From assembly GCF_001639065.2 (NCBI RefSeq), contig NZ_LQXO02000005.1, forward strand, positions 186,001 to 250,000: a stretch of 64,000 nucleotides of DNA, given 5' to 3'. The notes beneath the pieces were generated by a model. The model was not told the origin of the DNA, did no database searches, and worked only from the letters and a program-made list of their open reading frames with translations. The stretch comes from Vibrio barjaei (GTDB lineage Bacteria > Pseudomonadota > Gammaproteobacteria > Enterobacterales > Vibrionaceae). Shown here piece by piece: positions 1 to 9,292 of the stretch (positions are counted from its first letter, which is position 1; every line of letters starts with the position of its first letter). A program made the position numbers and the translations under genes.

Positions 1-140
1 CGGTAAGTGAAGCACATGAAATGACCCACCAAGAATTGGCGCAACTGACAATTAACGCGATTAACGCAAGTTTTATTGATGAGTCAACGAAGCGAGAGTA
101 TCGCAGCAGGGTTGCTAATTTTGTGGCGCGTTTTCGTTAA
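1..140 (+). CDS. add: Adenosine deaminase, C-terminal end (partial)
   Basis: The open frame entering from the left edge ends at TAA 138-140 and gives about 45 residues, including NAINASFIDESTKREYRSRV. This resembles the C-terminal helices of bacterial adenosine deaminase, which converts adenosine to inosine in purine salvage. No catalytic residue lies in the visible part, so the call rests only on similarity of the tail to remembered Vibrio Add sequences. A hairpin pair follows the stop, consistent with the end of a transcription unit. Confidence 0.6.
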   Translation, partial: VSEAHEMTHQELAQLTINAINASFIDESTKREYRSRVANFVARFR

Positions 141-164
141 AGGCATTAATCGGTAGGAAAAGCA

Positions 165-256
165 AAGTCGTCACTCCCGAAAAAGGTGGCAGCCTCAAAA
201 AAGGAATGACGACTTATACAGTTACTCAATTGTCATTAGGGTAATTGAGTTCCTTA
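165..256 (+). terminator. Two consecutive hairpins after add
   Basis: A 13-bp imperfect stem pairs 165-177 with 203-215 (one mismatch). A second perfect 8-bp stem (ACTCAATT/AATTGAGT) pairs 224-231 with 243-250 and is followed by a T-rich run. The second is the more terminator-like. Together they probably end the add transcript. Confidence 0.5.
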
Positions 257-497
257 TTTTTAGCGCGTTACTCTTTTGGCTTCAATAATAACTAGCACAA
301 TAACGCTGTTTTTCTTTACATTTGTGAAACATTTCAACTTCTGTATATCAAATTCGCTCCACTACTCGGATTGAGATCACGAGCCAGGTCTATTCTCTGA
401 TTTACTTTATTCTCGAATGTGAGCAGGCAATCATATCGGGTTCGCACTATGCTTTTAGTGGTCTGTTCTAGTTTCATATGGAATGCAGGGGAACATG
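251..497. other. Intergenic stretch, add to mepA
   Basis: AT-rich spacer between the add hairpins and mepA. It must hold the mepA promoter, but I see no convincing operator. A TGTGA half-site near 323 lacks a good second half. No additional coding frame is supported. Confidence 0.4.
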
Positions 498-1337
498 ATG
501 ATGAAATATGGAGTGTTGCTGTCGTTACTCATACCAATCAGCAGTTATGCGCTTGACCGTTCTTGGGATGAAGTTACGGTTCCTAGTAAAGGCGCTTCCT
601 CATCAATTGGCAGCTACGCCAACGGATGTTTAGCTGGAGGAGAAGAGCTCTCTCTAGATGGCACCGGATATCAGGTCATTCGTGCTCAGCGTAATCGTTA
701 TTACGGGCATCAAGATATGATCCACTATCTAACCGATCTAGCGAGCAAGGTCGATCGGCTGGGCATGGGGCAACTTCTGGTGGGTGACATTGCTATGCCA
801 CGAGGAGGACGATTCACATCAGGACATGCCAGTCATCAAACTGGGCTGGATGCAGATATCTGGTTAAGACTACCCAATGAGCCACTGTCAAAGCAAGAAT
901 TGCAAGACCCAGAACCCTATCCGGTGGTCGACATCGACAAGTATCGTTTCAAAAAGGACAAATGGACCAGTAATCACTCATTATTGATTCAGGTTGCGGC
1001 GGTTGACGATCGTGTCGCGAGAATTTTCGTTCACCCACTCATTAAAAAACAGTTGTGCGAAGTGTCATGGAAAGAACGAGACTGGCTGCGAAAAGTACGG
1101 CCATGGTGGGGGCACTATTACCATTTTCACGTAAGGTTGCATTGTCCAGAAGGGGATGAGCAATGTGTAGCGCAAAATGCGCCTCCACCTGGAGATGGCT
1201 GTGGTGCAGAGCTTGCTTCTTGGAAACCCTATATTCCGACGAAAAAGGTTTCGAAGCCCGAGAAAGTGGTAGTGAAGAAAAAGAAAACACCTCGACCCAA
1301 ATACAACGAATGTGTCGCATTGCTCAGTGAACCATAA
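498..1337 (+). CDS. mepA: Penicillin-insensitive murein endopeptidase MepA
   Basis: Peptidase family M74 endopeptidase that cleaves D-alanyl-meso-diaminopimelyl cross-links in periplasmic peptidoglycan. A signal peptide precedes the mature start near ALDRSW. The zinc-site motif GHASHQTGLDAD lies near residues 110-120, and a second histidine cluster (HYYHFHVRLHC) follows the family-typical DWLRKVRPWW. Paired cysteines are conserved, and the length of about 280 residues fits E. coli MepA (274). Three ATGs in a row (495, 498, 501) follow AGGGGA at 487-492. I chose 498 for its 6-base spacing; 483 or 501 are possible. The lysine-rich tail (KKVSKPEKVVVKKKKTPRPK) is a linker before a final conserved cysteine. 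Confidence 0.93.
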   Translation: MMKYGVLLSLLIPISSYALDRSWDEVTVPSKGASSSIGSYANGCLAGGEELSLDGTGYQVIRAQRNRYYGHQDMIHYLTDLASKVDRLGMGQLLVGDIAMPRGGRFTSGHASHQTGLDADIWLRLPNEPLSKQELQDPEPYPVVDIDKYRFKKDKWTSNHSLLIQVAAVDDRVARIFVHPLIKKQLCEVSWKERDWLRKVRPWWGHYYHFHVRLHCPEGDEQCVAQNAPPPGDGCGAELASWKPYIPTKKVSKPEKVVVKKKKTPRPKYNECVALLSEP

Positions 1338-1367
1338 TGCTGGGTCAAATTTCTACCTAAGCAGGTT

Positions 1368-1416
1368 GAAGGGGAGTGATCCCCTTCGGTGCTTGCTCCA
1401 GCCAGAAGACGGCTGG
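1368..1416. repeat. Two GC-rich hairpins between convergent genes
   Basis: GAAGGGGA/TCCCCTTC (1368-1375 with 1380-1387, GTGA loop) and CCAGCC/GGCTGG (1398-1403 with 1411-1416). They sit between mepA and the convergent HTH gene. Neither is followed by a T-run on either strand, so they may be mRNA 3'-end structures rather than classical terminators. Confidence 0.45.
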
Positions 1417-1448
1417 ACATAGGCGCGTTGGAAACATTGAAATAACAG

Positions 1449-1790
1449 TTAGATACGGTACTCTATCGTTACTTGATTTCCATCGACACGAATGTTGGTG
1501 ATGTCGCCATCTACTGTGAGGCGAGTATTGAAAAGGCGATCAGTGCTAGACACAGCCTCGACTGAGCCGCGAAGAGATGGCAGGTGGTATGTCGGATCAA
1601 TGTGCAGTAGTTTACAAAATCGGTCTATAAAAGTGGTATCTAGTGGCACATTTCCGTTAAGGCGGTTGGATAGTTCAAGTTGACTCAAATTCAAACGTTT
1701 AGCCACTTCCATTTGTGTGATATGCATCTTTGCTTTTTGAGACATCCAGACCCGATAAAGCGCTTCGGTATCCTGTTGCGTAAAATTCAT
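1449..1790 (-). CDS. Small HTH (XRE-like) transcriptional regulator
   Basis: About 113 residues. The N-terminal half holds a Cro/C1-type helix-turn-helix (MHITQMEVAKRLNLSQLELS), followed by a domain ending in a short beta-rich segment (RVDGNQVTIEYRI). The conserved body begins at MNFTQQDTEALYRVW, so I use the ATG at 1788-1790. A longer frame to 1892 has no ribosome-binding site. The gene stands alone and converges on mepA. Target genes are unknown. Confidence 0.7.
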   Translation of the reverse strand: MNFTQQDTEALYRVWMSQKAKMHITQMEVAKRLNLSQLELSNRLNGNVPLDTTFIDRFCKLLHIDPTYHLPSLRGSVEAVSSTDRLFNTRLTVDGDITNIRVDGNQVTIEYRI

Positions 1791-2138
1791 TATTTGTTTA
1801 ACCCCTGCAATGCCGAGAGGGTAGGTTCCCTCTTCATTTAATTGCTGCCTATTCAAACCTAATTGGTCAAATCGGTTGTCAACAACATGCAAACCAAGTA
1901 AATGTCATGTGCGAATAGAGAAAGGTTTATGCAATTTTCATCCAAACTGGATGCAGTATCAAAGGATGCTGATATAACACAAACAATCTAATGACAAATA
2001 TATTAGTGAGGTGGATCTCATTTCTTACCAGTCGCAGACAAAACTGGACTATTTATTCTAGTATCCCTGAGTATATTCAATTTGTTTGATGAATGAATTG
2101 TTGTTAATTGATAAGGAATAGTACTTCGGGCGGTGGTT

Positions 2139-3326
2139 ATGGATGCGTTTTCTCTCGATATGAGAACGCTTAATTTTATCATTATACTTTTTAGTTGTGT
2201 CTACTGTATCGGACTCCTGCTCTACCAGCGTTCACAGCAAAAAGTTGCGGGTTTGACCATGTTTTCATTGGCTTTGTTGGTGATGGGGACGGGACCGCTT
2301 TTGATAAGCTTTCGTGGGCTTTTGCCAGAGTTTCTGACAGTCATTACGGCTAACATGCTGATTGCCTGTGCATTTCAAATGATACTGCACAGCCTATGTG
2401 AGTTTAGACAAGCCAAGCTGCAATACTCGTATTGGTGTATGACGACGATTCCCTTGGTGTTTTTGTCTTTTGTTTATTTTACCTATTACCAAGCGTCTAT
2501 TGAGAACCGAGTTGTGGCTATAACTAGCTATTTAGCTTTAGTTACTTTAGTGTCGGCGAGGGTTATGTCAGTAGGAAAGCAACAAGACTTACCTCTCGCA
2601 GTAAGAACTATGGTGTTGACGTTTGTACTATATGGCAGCTTCATGGTTTATCGAAGTTACTACGCTATTTCGGGAGAGGCGATCGTGCAGTTTATGGACG
2701 CTGGTTTTGTGCATTCGATGGCTTTCTTACTTAGTATTTTTCTCATTGTTTCTATTAGCTTCAGTATGCTGTGGATGATCAACGGTAGACAAGTGAGTGC
2801 TATTAACGCGCTTTCTTATTTTGACCCCTTAACTCAGCTTGGTAATAGGCGAGCTCTTGAAGTTTACATTGAAGAAGACTTACCAAAGCAGCTTGCTCGG
2901 GGAACCAACGTGAGTGTCATTATGCTTGATATTGATTTCTTCAAGATGATCAATGACAGGTACGGGCATATCGCTGGAGACAAGGTGATTCGCAAAGTAT
3001 CAGACATCATTCAAGATTCATTAAACGGTGGCAATACAACGTTTCGCTTTGGTGGGGATGAAATTATGGTGGTGCTTTACGATATGGATTTACACCAAGC
3101 GCGAGCATTAGCCGAACAGCTACGAAGTCGAGTGGAACAGTACGGAAGCATCAAGGGCGAAGATTTTTCCATTAGTTGCAGTTTTGGAGTTGCTCAGCTT
3201 GTTGATGATGAATCTTGGGACTCATTGGTTGGGCGAGCAGATAAAGCGCTTTATGAAGCTAAAGAGTCCGGGCGAAACAGGGTATGCTCGTGCACTTTGA
3301 CGTCTTTGGACATGCGCTATGCGTAG
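2139..3326 (+). CDS. Membrane diguanylate cyclase (GGDEF domain)
   Basis: The N-terminal 215 residues contain six or seven hydrophobic helices with short loops, an integral-membrane sensor resembling other 7TM-type GGDEF inputs. A complete GGDEF domain follows (LTQLGNRRALE, MLDIDFFKMINDRYGHIAGDKVI). The active-site loop reads GGDEI at residues 305-309, a tolerated change at the fifth position, so synthesis of c-di-GMP from GTP is likely. No RxxD product-inhibition site lies upstream of the loop. The ATG at 2139 is preceded by GGGCGG; a GTG two codons upstream is possible. The gene is monocistronic and ends at a strong terminator shared with dld. Confidence 0.9.
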   Translation: MDAFSLDMRTLNFIIILFSCVYCIGLLLYQRSQQKVAGLTMFSLALLVMGTGPLLISFRGLLPEFLTVITANMLIACAFQMILHSLCEFRQAKLQYSYWCMTTIPLVFLSFVYFTYYQASIENRVVAITSYLALVTLVSARVMSVGKQQDLPLAVRTMVLTFVLYGSFMVYRSYYAISGEAIVQFMDAGFVHSMAFLLSIFLIVSISFSMLWMINGRQVSAINALSYFDPLTQLGNRRALEVYIEEDLPKQLARGTNVSVIMLDIDFFKMINDRYGHIAGDKVIRKVSDIIQDSLNGGNTTFRFGGDEIMVVLYDMDLHQARALAEQLRSRVEQYGSIKGEDFSISCSFGVAQLVDDESWDSLVGRADKALYEAKESGRNRVCSCTLTSLDMRYA

Positions 3327-3350
3327 TTGGCGTGTGGAATATAATTAAAG

Positions 3351-3380
3351 AAACGCCCCTCATTAGTGAGGGGCGTTTTG
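3351..3380. terminator. Bidirectional rho-independent terminator
   Basis: Perfect 12-bp stem (3351-3362 with 3367-3378) with a TTAG loop and A/T tracts on both sides. It closes the diguanylate cyclase gene on the plus strand and the lactate operon on the minus strand. Confidence 0.93.
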
Positions 3381-6254
3381 CTATTTAGCTTGGGCAACTT
3401 CATCCACCAGATAGAGGATGGATTGGTAAGGAATACCGCTGTGATGAGACAGGCCAATTTCGCAAGTAATACTGTTGCTAAAGCCTCGTGTGCATCCACT
3501 TGGAACTTGCTGCTTGAGCGGAGCAACCGCCGCTTCATTAAGTTCTGGAGTGGTAAAACCCTTGTCTCCTGCCCAGCCACAGCATTGAATGTGTTCGGGT
3601 AAAACCACGTCACTGGCGCAAGCTTTAGCGAGATTCAACATTGATTGCTCTAAACCCATACGTCTAGAACTGCAGGTTACATGAAGCATCACAGTCTCGT
3701 CTATCGGTGCCAATGTTAAAGTATCTAACAAGTAATCGTGGGTAAACTTGACTGGCTCAACAATGGTCATGGGTTTGGTGAATTGCTCAATACTGCGTTT
3801 TGCGCATGGACTGGTGTCCATGAGAATAGGGTATGTACCGTTTTCGCTGGCGTCCCATAACGCGTCTTCAAGTTGAAGACTCTTTTGTTTCGCTATATCC
3901 ACCATGCCTTTACTGTCGTAGGGCATACCACAACATTGGTCACTCAGCTTTTTAGGAGTAACCAATTCAAATCCAGCTTTTGAGATAAGTGACAATGTCA
4001 CCTCCTCTAGCGAGCGTTGATCCCATGCTGCGGGTTGAGTTTGCATATTGCGACTTGCACATGATGGGAGATATACGACTTTCTTTAGTGTTGAGTTTGA
4101 AGTCGGTCTGTCATCGAGTGCTTTGACAAGATCGAAGTGACTCCCGTTTGGTGTCTCGGCGAGCCATGCAGGTGTGGCGTCTTTAGTGATTGAGCGCATT
4201 CCTTTAGCGATATTCGCCACTCGCTGTGCTCCAAGGAGATTAGAGGCGACGTGACCGCTTTTAAGGCCAAACCTGGCAATAGTGGTTGTCGCACTAAAGT
4301 GATCAGCGGTCCATTTTGCAATGGGTCGAAACTTCTCATACTTAGGAGCTCGCAGCTTCTTCACCAACTCCCCTGTATTGATACCGACAGGACAGCGATC
4401 AGCACATAAACCAGTTGCTGCACAGGTATCCAATCCTTGGTATTCAAATACTTTTTCTAGCTCGCTAGCTTGAGTTGATTCGCCATTGGCTCGGCGACGT
4501 TGCAGCTCGCGGAATAGAACAATACGTTGTCTAGGAGAGAGGGTGAGAGTACGTGATGGGCATACGGGTTCACAGAAGCCACACTCGATGCAACGATCAA
4601 CAATATCGTCGGCCGCGGGCATAGGTTTGAGATTTTCGATGTGCGAATGTGGGTTGTCATTGATGATTACGCCCGGATTCAATAATCCTTGAGGATCGAA
4701 TAAGGTCTTGATGCGTTGCATTAAGGCATAGCCTTCTTGTCCCCATTCAAGTTCCACGTAAGGTGCCATGTTTCGCCCTGTACCGTGCTCGGCTTTTAAT
4801 GAACCTTGATACTTTACTGCGACTAAATCAGCCACATCATCCATAAAACCACCGTAGCGTTCGATTTCCGATTGGCTATCGAAACCCTGAGTGAAGACAA
4901 AGTGCAAGTTGCCTTCAAGCGCATGACCAAAGATGATGGCTTCATCGTACTGATATTTGTCAAACAGTTGCTGCAGATCTCGCACTCCAGCTGCTAAATT
5001 TTCTACTGGGAATGCAACGTCTTCAATAATGACGGTGGTACCCACTTCGCGCACGGCACCAACAGCAGGGAACATGCCTTTGCGAATCCCCCAGAGCGTT
5101 GCGACAGTATTCGGGTCAAGGGTGAACGGCACCGATTCAATAATGGTGTAATCCGAAAGTGATGCCATTACTTTCGTGGTGTGAGTATCCAGTGTGATTT
5201 TATCTGAGGCGTGAACTTCGATAAGCAGAGCGGTTGCTTCTAGGTCGAGTTGCTGAATAAAGCTTGGCATACCCGGTTTGTCGGCTACTGAGCGCAGCGC
5301 TCGACCATCCATCATCTCCACGGCAGCGACTGGGGTACTCGATAGTGTTGTCACTGCTTGGCTTGCTTCTTCAATGTTAGAGAAGACCAGTAAAGTAGAG
5401 GCTTTGAACTCATGTTCTACTACAGTGTTGTAAGTAATTTCAGCAATGAAACCTAATGTACCTTCTGAACCAATCATAAGGTGTTCAAGGACTTCGATAG
5501 GATCAGAGTAATCGACAAGTGCGTTTAAAGCGTATCCAGTGGTGTTCTTTAATCGGTACTTGTGGGCAATTTTACTAGCAAGTTCGTTATTGGCTTGCGT
5601 TTCTTCGGCTAATGTTTTGAGTCCTTCAATCAAACTCGGGTTGGTCTGTTTAAAACTCTTAATACTTTGTTGACTCCCCGTATCCAAAATTGAGCCATCT
5701 GCGAACACTAATTTCATGCTCTCAACAGTACGATAGGAGTTCTGTGCCGTACCACAACACATGCCGCTGGCATTATTAGCTGCAATTCCGCCGATTTTAC
5801 AGGTATTGATCGACGCTGGATCTGGCCCGATTTTTCGTTGGAAAGGCAGTAGATACTTATTTGCATCAGCGCCAATGACACCAGGTTGCAGTTTGATTTG
5901 TGCGCCATCATTGATAATGGTATGACCGCGCCAGTCGTCGGTAAGAGCAATCAATACAGAGTCCGATACCGCTTGCCCTGAAAGACTAGTCCCTGCCGCG
6001 CGAAAGGTGAAAGGGACGTTGTGTTCTTTACAACATTGGATAGCGAACACCACCTCGTCGAGGTCTTTGAGCCTTAGAACGATCTGAGGAATGAGTCGAT
6101 AGAAACTGGCATCGGTGCCATAAGCCAGTCGTTGTGCATCGTCTGTGATGATGCGCTCGCTATCAATCTTGGTGGCGAGCTGTTGTTTTACTACTGAATA
6201 GCGTTGTTCTTTGGTATTAAGTTCTTCTTGTGTCTTAGTGTCTACATGGCTCAT
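3381..6254 (-). CDS. dld-II: FAD/Fe-S D-lactate dehydrogenase (Dld-II type)
   Basis: 957-residue respiratory oxidoreductase of the Dld-II/YdiJ class, the size of the Shewanella enzyme that oxidises D-lactate to pyruvate. The N-terminal FAD-binding domain carries the PCMH-type RAAGTSLSGQAVSD and GGIAANNASGMCCG motifs and is followed by an FAD-oxidase C domain (LKAEHGTGRN). Two ferredoxin-type [4Fe-4S] motifs begin near residues 555 (CIECGFCEPVC) and 611 (CAATGLCADRC). The C-terminal third has two CCG-type cysteine motifs (DQCCGMPYDSKG, IQCCGWAGDKG). No signal peptide is seen, so it acts on the cytoplasmic face. It is the last gene of the lldP-lldE-lldF-lldG-dld order, which supports lactate as substrate; glycolate or 2-hydroxyglutarate are alternatives for this family. 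Confidence 0.9.
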   Translation of the reverse strand: MSHVDTKTQEELNTKEQRYSVVKQQLATKIDSERIITDDAQRLAYGTDASFYRLIPQIVLRLKDLDEVVFAIQCCKEHNVPFTFRAAGTSLSGQAVSDSVLIALTDDWRGHTIINDGAQIKLQPGVIGADANKYLLPFQRKIGPDPASINTCKIGGIAANNASGMCCGTAQNSYRTVESMKLVFADGSILDTGSQQSIKSFKQTNPSLIEGLKTLAEETQANNELASKIAHKYRLKNTTGYALNALVDYSDPIEVLEHLMIGSEGTLGFIAEITYNTVVEHEFKASTLLVFSNIEEASQAVTTLSSTPVAAVEMMDGRALRSVADKPGMPSFIQQLDLEATALLIEVHASDKITLDTHTTKVMASLSDYTIIESVPFTLDPNTVATLWGIRKGMFPAVGAVREVGTTVIIEDVAFPVENLAAGVRDLQQLFDKYQYDEAIIFGHALEGNLHFVFTQGFDSQSEIERYGGFMDDVADLVAVKYQGSLKAEHGTGRNMAPYVELEWGQEGYALMQRIKTLFDPQGLLNPGVIINDNPHSHIENLKPMPAADDIVDRCIECGFCEPVCPSRTLTLSPRQRIVLFRELQRRRANGESTQASELEKVFEYQGLDTCAATGLCADRCPVGINTGELVKKLRAPKYEKFRPIAKWTADHFSATTTIARFGLKSGHVASNLLGAQRVANIAKGMRSITKDATPAWLAETPNGSHFDLVKALDDRPTSNSTLKKVVYLPSCASRNMQTQPAAWDQRSLEEVTLSLISKAGFELVTPKKLSDQCCGMPYDSKGMVDIAKQKSLQLEDALWDASENGTYPILMDTSPCAKRSIEQFTKPMTIVEPVKFTHDYLLDTLTLAPIDETVMLHVTCSSRRMGLEQSMLNLAKACASDVVLPEHIQCCGWAGDKGFTTPELNEAAVAPLKQQVPSGCTRGFSNSITCEIGLSHHSGIPYQSILYLVDEVAQAK

Positions 6255-6271
6255 TCCAGTGTCCTTTATTT

Positions 6272-6937
6272 TTATTCGTCTTCCAGCAGTAAAACGATCA
6301 GCTGGCTTGGTCCGTGTGCGCCATAGGCGAGCGTTTGTTGAATATCAGCAGTTTTTGACGGGCCGGATATTAATAACGCGTTTGTAGGCATGTAGTGATT
6401 CCAGTTGTTCTCCTGCATCACCTGTAAGAAATGACCATACAGTGCTGATTTCTTAACGACGGCAATGTGGCTCGGTGGCACTAGCGATAGTGTTCTAGGC
6501 TCATGCTCTGTAGGCCAAAGTATCAAAGCACCAGTATCAGCGATACCTCCGAGGGCGTGTGTGATACCTACATCAATATCGTTAAACAGTTCAGATTTCC
6601 ATTGCTCAATTTCTTTATTGAATGTGGTCACGTTTCGTGTGCTGGTGGCGACTTCAAAATCGTTGATGTATTCACCAGCCGTGCCAATTGCGATGTTCTG
6701 AAATTGATATTGCTCCATAACGGATTGTAAAGTAGGGCTTAATTCCGCCCTTGTGGTGACTCGAACATCGGCGTGGTTTGCTGTCATCATGTCAATGAAG
6801 CGCTGAGCTTTATCATCGGTCGTAATATCTGGGTGACTACCCCAAGGAAAAAATGCCATCTCTTCGGCTGATTTGGGGGTTCGCTTTGCCTGTTTTAGAC
6901 GCCCAAGAATGTTATCTTTCGCAAGTCTCGTATTCAT
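6272..6937 (-). CDS. lldG: Lactate utilization protein LldG/LutC
   Basis: LUD-domain (DUF162) protein, the small subunit of the LldEFG/LutABC L-lactate-oxidising complex. The typical TGALILWPTEHEPRTLSLVPPSH segment, split here by the family's conserved turn, is present, as is a conserved C-terminal GPSKTADIQQTLAYGAHGP motif. AGAGG lies 8 bases before the ATG at 6937, so I prefer that start to the ATG two codons earlier. It sits 17 bases upstream of dld-II and just after lldF, consistent with co-translation from one message. Confidence 0.93.
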   Translation of the reverse strand: MNTRLAKDNILGRLKQAKRTPKSAEEMAFFPWGSHPDITTDDKAQRFIDMMTANHADVRVTTRAELSPTLQSVMEQYQFQNIAIGTAGEYINDFEVATSTRNVTTFNKEIEQWKSELFNDIDVGITHALGGIADTGALILWPTEHEPRTLSLVPPSHIAVVKKSALYGHFLQVMQENNWNHYMPTNALLISGPSKTADIQQTLAYGAHGPSQLIVLLLEDE

Positions 6938-6951
6938 GCTCATTTCCTCTG

Positions 6952-8385
6952 TTACTTCTTAGGCTCGGTCTTATTTTTCTCAACCATAATCTGGTGCAGT
7001 GTTTTCTTAGCTGGCTTAGGACTGGTTCGACATTGTGTCCAAGCACCCAGTTTATTTGGAATTAAGCTCTGCAGTTTGGTCGCCATAAATGTCCCTGCAT
7101 GGTAGAGATGGGATGAACTTGCGGCTAAAGCAAACCCTTTCATCGCCGCAGACTCCATTTTGCTGTGTGCTGCGTTCTGTCCGTTGAGTTCAAGGTTATC
7201 TTTACTCGCTTTATTCTTCGCTTCTTTGCGAAGGCGCAACAGCATTTCTGGAATAGGGATGCGTACCGGACACACTTCACCACACGCGCCACATAGACTT
7301 GAAGCCGTCACGAGATCTTTAGTTTTATCGATTCCCAATAGGTGAGGAGAAATGATCTTGCCAATTGGGCCGGGATAAACGGTGCCATAGGCGTGGCCAC
7401 CAATCTTGGTATAAACAGGGCAGTGATTCATGCATGCTCCACAACGAATACATTGCAACGTTTTGCGTAGCTCTTCGTCTTGGAAGGCTTGGCTACGGCC
7501 GTTGTCGAGCAGAATTAAGTGGACTTCCTGAGGTCCGTCTTTCTCTCCTGCTTTACGAGGAGAGCTGATCATATTGAAGTAGGTCGTAATTGCCTGCCCA
7601 GTGGCAGAACGAGTCAACGCGCTATACAAAGGCGGCACGTCTGTGAGGTATTCAACGACTTTTTCGATACCGGTAATCGCAATGTGGACGTTAGGTACTG
7701 TGGTAGACATCCTGCCATTGCCTTCATTTTCTACCAAACACAGCGTTCCCGTTTCAGCTACGGCAAAGTTCACGCCCGATAAGCCGATGTCGGCTTCAAA
7801 GAACTTTTGTCTCAAGCGAGTACGTCCGGTCTGAATCAAGCTATCAACGTCGGTGGTAGGACTAAACCCCTCAAGATTTGCTTCGAATGTGTCACTGACT
7901 TCTTGCTTATTCTTGTGGATAGCCGGCATGATGATGTGCGATGGTTTGTCACCATCAAGTTGTACTATGTACTCGCCCATGTCGCTTTCAAGACATTCGA
8001 TACCCAGTTTTGCCATCTCATGGTTCATCTCAATTTCTTCACTGACCATAGACTTACCTTTGATGATGCTTTTGGCGTCATGCTCGGAAGCGATAGAGGC
8101 GATAATCGCATTAGCTTGTTCGGGATTTTCTGCCCAATGGACTTGGATACCGTTTCGATAACAGTTGAATTCCAGTTGTTCGAGTAGTTCCGGTAACTTG
8201 CTAAGACAGCGCTGACGAATAGCTTCGGCTAAATCGCGAGTCTGCTTCTCTTCATCCAAATCAGAGAAAGCTGTTTTACGTTTATCGCGCAGGTAGTCCA
8301 TTGCGCCACGGAAATTAGCTCTAAGCTGCTTATCGGCTAAGGCATCTTTTGCTAGGGCGTGAAACTGTTCAGGAGTCTGGCTCAT
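6952..8385 (-). CDS. lldF: Lactate utilization Fe-S protein LldF/LutB
   Basis: 477-residue LutB/LldF family protein: an LUD domain fused to two [4Fe-4S] ferredoxin motifs (CIRCGACMNHCPVY near residue 315 and CGACGEVCPVRIP about 50 residues later). With LldE and LldG it oxidises L-lactate to pyruvate and passes electrons toward quinone. The ATG overlaps the lldE stop (TAATG), with AGGAG inside the lldE end, an arrangement that suggests translational coupling. Confidence 0.95.
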   Translation of the reverse strand: MSQTPEQFHALAKDALADKQLRANFRGAMDYLRDKRKTAFSDLDEEKQTRDLAEAIRQRCLSKLPELLEQLEFNCYRNGIQVHWAENPEQANAIIASIASEHDAKSIIKGKSMVSEEIEMNHEMAKLGIECLESDMGEYIVQLDGDKPSHIIMPAIHKNKQEVSDTFEANLEGFSPTTDVDSLIQTGRTRLRQKFFEADIGLSGVNFAVAETGTLCLVENEGNGRMSTTVPNVHIAITGIEKVVEYLTDVPPLYSALTRSATGQAITTYFNMISSPRKAGEKDGPQEVHLILLDNGRSQAFQDEELRKTLQCIRCGACMNHCPVYTKIGGHAYGTVYPGPIGKIISPHLLGIDKTKDLVTASSLCGACGEVCPVRIPIPEMLLRLRKEAKNKASKDNLELNGQNAAHSKMESAAMKGFALAASSSHLYHAGTFMATKLQSLIPNKLGAWTQCRTSPKPAKKTLHQIMVEKNKTEPKK

Positions 8386-9140
8386 TAGGATTCTCCTCGG
8401 GTACGTTCTAGCAAAAATGAGGCTAAATGGCGGCCTTTGATGGCTTTGCCTTGATATTCATAAGCACCGTTAATATTGAGTAAGCAACCCCAGTCAGCAC
8501 TGACTAAAGTATCTGATGCTGTTGCTTCGATATGTCGAGTTTTGTCTTCAACCATCGCTTGGGAAATATTTGGATGCCTGACCGAAAAGCTGCCACCAAA
8601 GCCGCAACACTCACTCTCGTAGTCTTGCATTCTCAGTTCGACATTGGATAGTTGGTTCAGTAATTCTGTGGCGGTAACGTGGACGTTCATTTCGCGCCTA
8701 GCAGCGCAGGAGGTATGCATGACAACGCTCGTTGGTTGACCTTTGTCATCTAGCCTTACACGACATACATTCACCAAAAATTCAGTGAGTTCAAAGACGC
8801 GGTCACAGAAGCTATCCACTTGAGCTTGGTTCTTATCGCCTTTGAACAATCGGCGATAATGATGGTGCATCATTCCTCCACATGAACCTGATAATACGAT
8901 CACAGGAATTTCTTCTGAGAATAGTTCCATTTGGCTTTGCGCGACTTGCTTAGCTTCATTTTCATAACCTGAGGTATAGGCTGGTTGGCCGCAGCATGTT
9001 TGTTTTTCAACAAACTCCACATCGATACCTTGTTGCTTCAGCAATGTCATCGCATCAAGACCGGCTTCAGGGTCAAATACATCGACGAGGCAAGTGGCAT
9101 AAAAATAAATTTTGCTCGGTTTTGAGGGATAGATTCGCAT
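8385..9140 (-). CDS. lldE: Lactate utilization protein LldE/LutA
   Basis: 251-residue LutA/LldE protein with two CCG-type cysteine-rich domains (EKQTCCGQPAYTSGYENEA and YESECCGFGGSFSVRHP), the usual Fe-S-binding architecture. Conserved LSGSCGGMMHHHY and HTSCAARREMNV segments supply further cysteines. It is the first gene after the lldP hairpin and overlaps lldF by one base. Together with lldF and lldG it forms the L-lactate dehydrogenase complex that replaces LldD/LctD. Confidence 0.95.
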   Translation of the reverse strand: MRIYPSKPSKIYFYATCLVDVFDPEAGLDAMTLLKQQGIDVEFVEKQTCCGQPAYTSGYENEAKQVAQSQMELFSEEIPVIVLSGSCGGMMHHHYRRLFKGDKNQAQVDSFCDRVFELTEFLVNVCRVRLDDKGQPTSVVMHTSCAARREMNVHVTATELLNQLSNVELRMQDYESECCGFGGSFSVRHPNISQAMVEDKTRHIEATASDTLVSADWGCLLNINGAYEYQGKAIKGRHLASFLLERTRGES

Positions 9141-9218
9141 TGCTTTGCTCCAGCACCAGACCCATTTTTATGGGTTTATATTCTTATATAGACTAGTTGT
9201 AACATTCTGAAAAATAAG

Positions 9219-9274
9219 CGCACTTACCTTCTTGAGATAATTCACAACTTCGCTCAAAAAACGAGGTAAGTGCG
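9219..9274 (-). terminator. Composite hairpin between lldP and lldE
   Basis: An 11-bp stem pairs 9219-9229 with 9264-9274 and encloses a smaller TTGAG/CTCAA stem (9232-9236 with 9253-9257). On the minus strand it follows the lldP stop and precedes CTTATTTTT. It can act as a partial terminator or processing site setting the ratio of permease to oxidase transcripts. Confidence 0.6.
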
Positions 9275-9292
9275 TGGTTAATTGAACCTAAA

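Noticed and set aside
321..340. CRP-like site upstream of mepA
   Set aside because: Only the TGTGA half is good; the second half (TCAAC) fits poorly.
1368..1416. Hairpins after mepA as a classical terminator
   Set aside because: No T-run follows on either strand, so recorded only as a repeat structure.
7807..8187. 126-residue open frame antisense to lldF
   Set aside because: It lies wholly inside the well-supported lldF gene, has no ribosome-binding site and shows no family features.
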